Below, in pieces: positions 59,501 through 64,000 of a stretch of DNA of 64,000 nt. Numbering within the stretch: the stretch's first letter is position 1; each line of letters opens with the position of its first letter. Under the pieces are notes generated by a model. The model searched no databases. It had not been told where the DNA came from and saw only the letters and a list, made by a program, of their open reading frames with translations. The stretch comes from Scolanthus callimorphus (lineage: Eukaryota > Cnidaria > Anthozoa > Actiniaria > Edwardsiidae): NCBI GenBank assembly GCA_033964015.1, contig CM066916.1, positions 14,362,501 to 14,426,500 on the forward strand. The letters are read 5' to 3'. The translations under genes were made by a program, and so were the position numbers.

Positions 59501-59932
59501 GTTTATAAATAATTACGAGGATAGCATGAATAAGAGACCCTCCGAAAGCTGAATTGTTAAATGGAATCGGGAGATTCTTACTATAAACCATGAAATGTTT
59601 GAGAATACGTTTTGGTATTTTGAAGGATGTAAAATAGAGAATATCGCGTTGGTTGAAGGGAGAATTCATCAGCACTGAAACAGAGCTCTTTCCTGCTCGA
59701 ATTGAGTGACACTAAGTGACAAACGCCTGGCGCTGGCCCTTTTATAGCGCGGTGGGTGACCGACGGCAAAGTGGATGGTGGAGCGAAAGATAAGCGAATG
59801 TTCGGGGAGGGGTAGGTAAAATGAACCATAACTAAACAAATATCAATTACTGCTATTATGCCAATTAGCAAATTTACACGGAGTGAGTGTCAGCGGGTCC
59901 CCCACCACTCGGGGTTACCTAGTAACCCAGAA
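56527..59932. other. 3.4-kb non-EGF insertion inside the array
   Basis: It splits unit 28 between exons A and B: array text stops in gtctaagagaaaa and resumes at agaaaaaaagggagaaact. Inside: 56630-56935, an inverted-repeat element (cccggaaaaaatccaggggg, gtgctcgtcg and complements); a tRNA-like piece at 58458-58500; several short ORFs without recognisable domains (e.g. 57992-58270 minus, cysteine-containing, 92 codons). No transposase or RT seen. It could be a large insertion or an assembly join. Confidence 0.7.
58456..58518 (+). repeat. tRNA-like 5' half
   Basis: gtcccgtggcgcagttggta then agcgcgtgactcggaac looks like the acceptor, D-arm (A box) and anticodon region of a tRNA. The T-arm/B box is missing, so it is a fragment or SINE remnant. 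Confidence 0.5.

Positions 59933-64000
<4,068 letters not shown>

Overview
Eukaryotic, animal genomic DNA, most likely from an anthozoan cnidarian (sea anemone or coral). The evidence is compact phase-1 EGF exons with GT-AG introns, a NIDO-AMOP-VWD-EGF extracellular protein of the kind known from coral skeletal-matrix 'mucin-like' proteins, a dense load of small palindromic (MITE-like) elements, one RTE-like LINE fragment and one ISL2EU-type DNA transposon. Species assignment is inference. No prokaryotic operons, rRNA or CRISPR were seen.

The window is dominated by ONE gene on the minus strand, read from 64000 down to 1. Neither its 5' end (promoter, signal peptide) nor its 3' end lies in the window. 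I rebuilt its exons by hand from splice sites, and every junction I checked keeps reading frame by phase. In transcript order: (1) a tandem array at about 41.8-64 kb of 531-bp units, each with two 114-bp EGF exons (A and B), at least 35 A and 35 B; (2) five older EGF exons (40692-39282) and one more (38639-38526); (3) a NIDO domain on five or more exons (35937-21473); (4) AMOP (20791-16518, the first exon mostly linker); (5) VWD (16189-13784); (6) a post-VWD segment (12718-12464), an Ig/cadherin-like exon (12133-11934) and an EGF split over two exons (10638-9676); (7) five further EGF exons (9001-3062). The product would be a very large secreted or membrane-tethered extracellular-matrix or mucus protein.

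The introns are packed with mobile DNA. The NIDO intron at 33.3-23.3 kb holds a complete 7.2-kb transposon (25789-32969) with 93-bp terminal inverted repeats and two convergent genes: a SAP/SWIM/YqaJ-nuclease gene (+, two frameshifts) and an intact THAP-DDE transposase (-). The nuclease gene's 2.5-kb intron is itself a giant inverted repeat built from about nine 293-bp units. A 5'-truncated LINE with 12-bp target-site duplications lies at 741-2043. Around 20 palindromic or TIR elements, several minisatellites, duplicated intron segments and a 3.4-kb insertion in the EGF array make up most of the rest.

The strongest second-look items are the homogenised EGF array with higher-order repeats and recurrent one-base frameshifts, and the palindromic intron whose far end carries an inverted copy of the upstream exon edge and 5' splice site.
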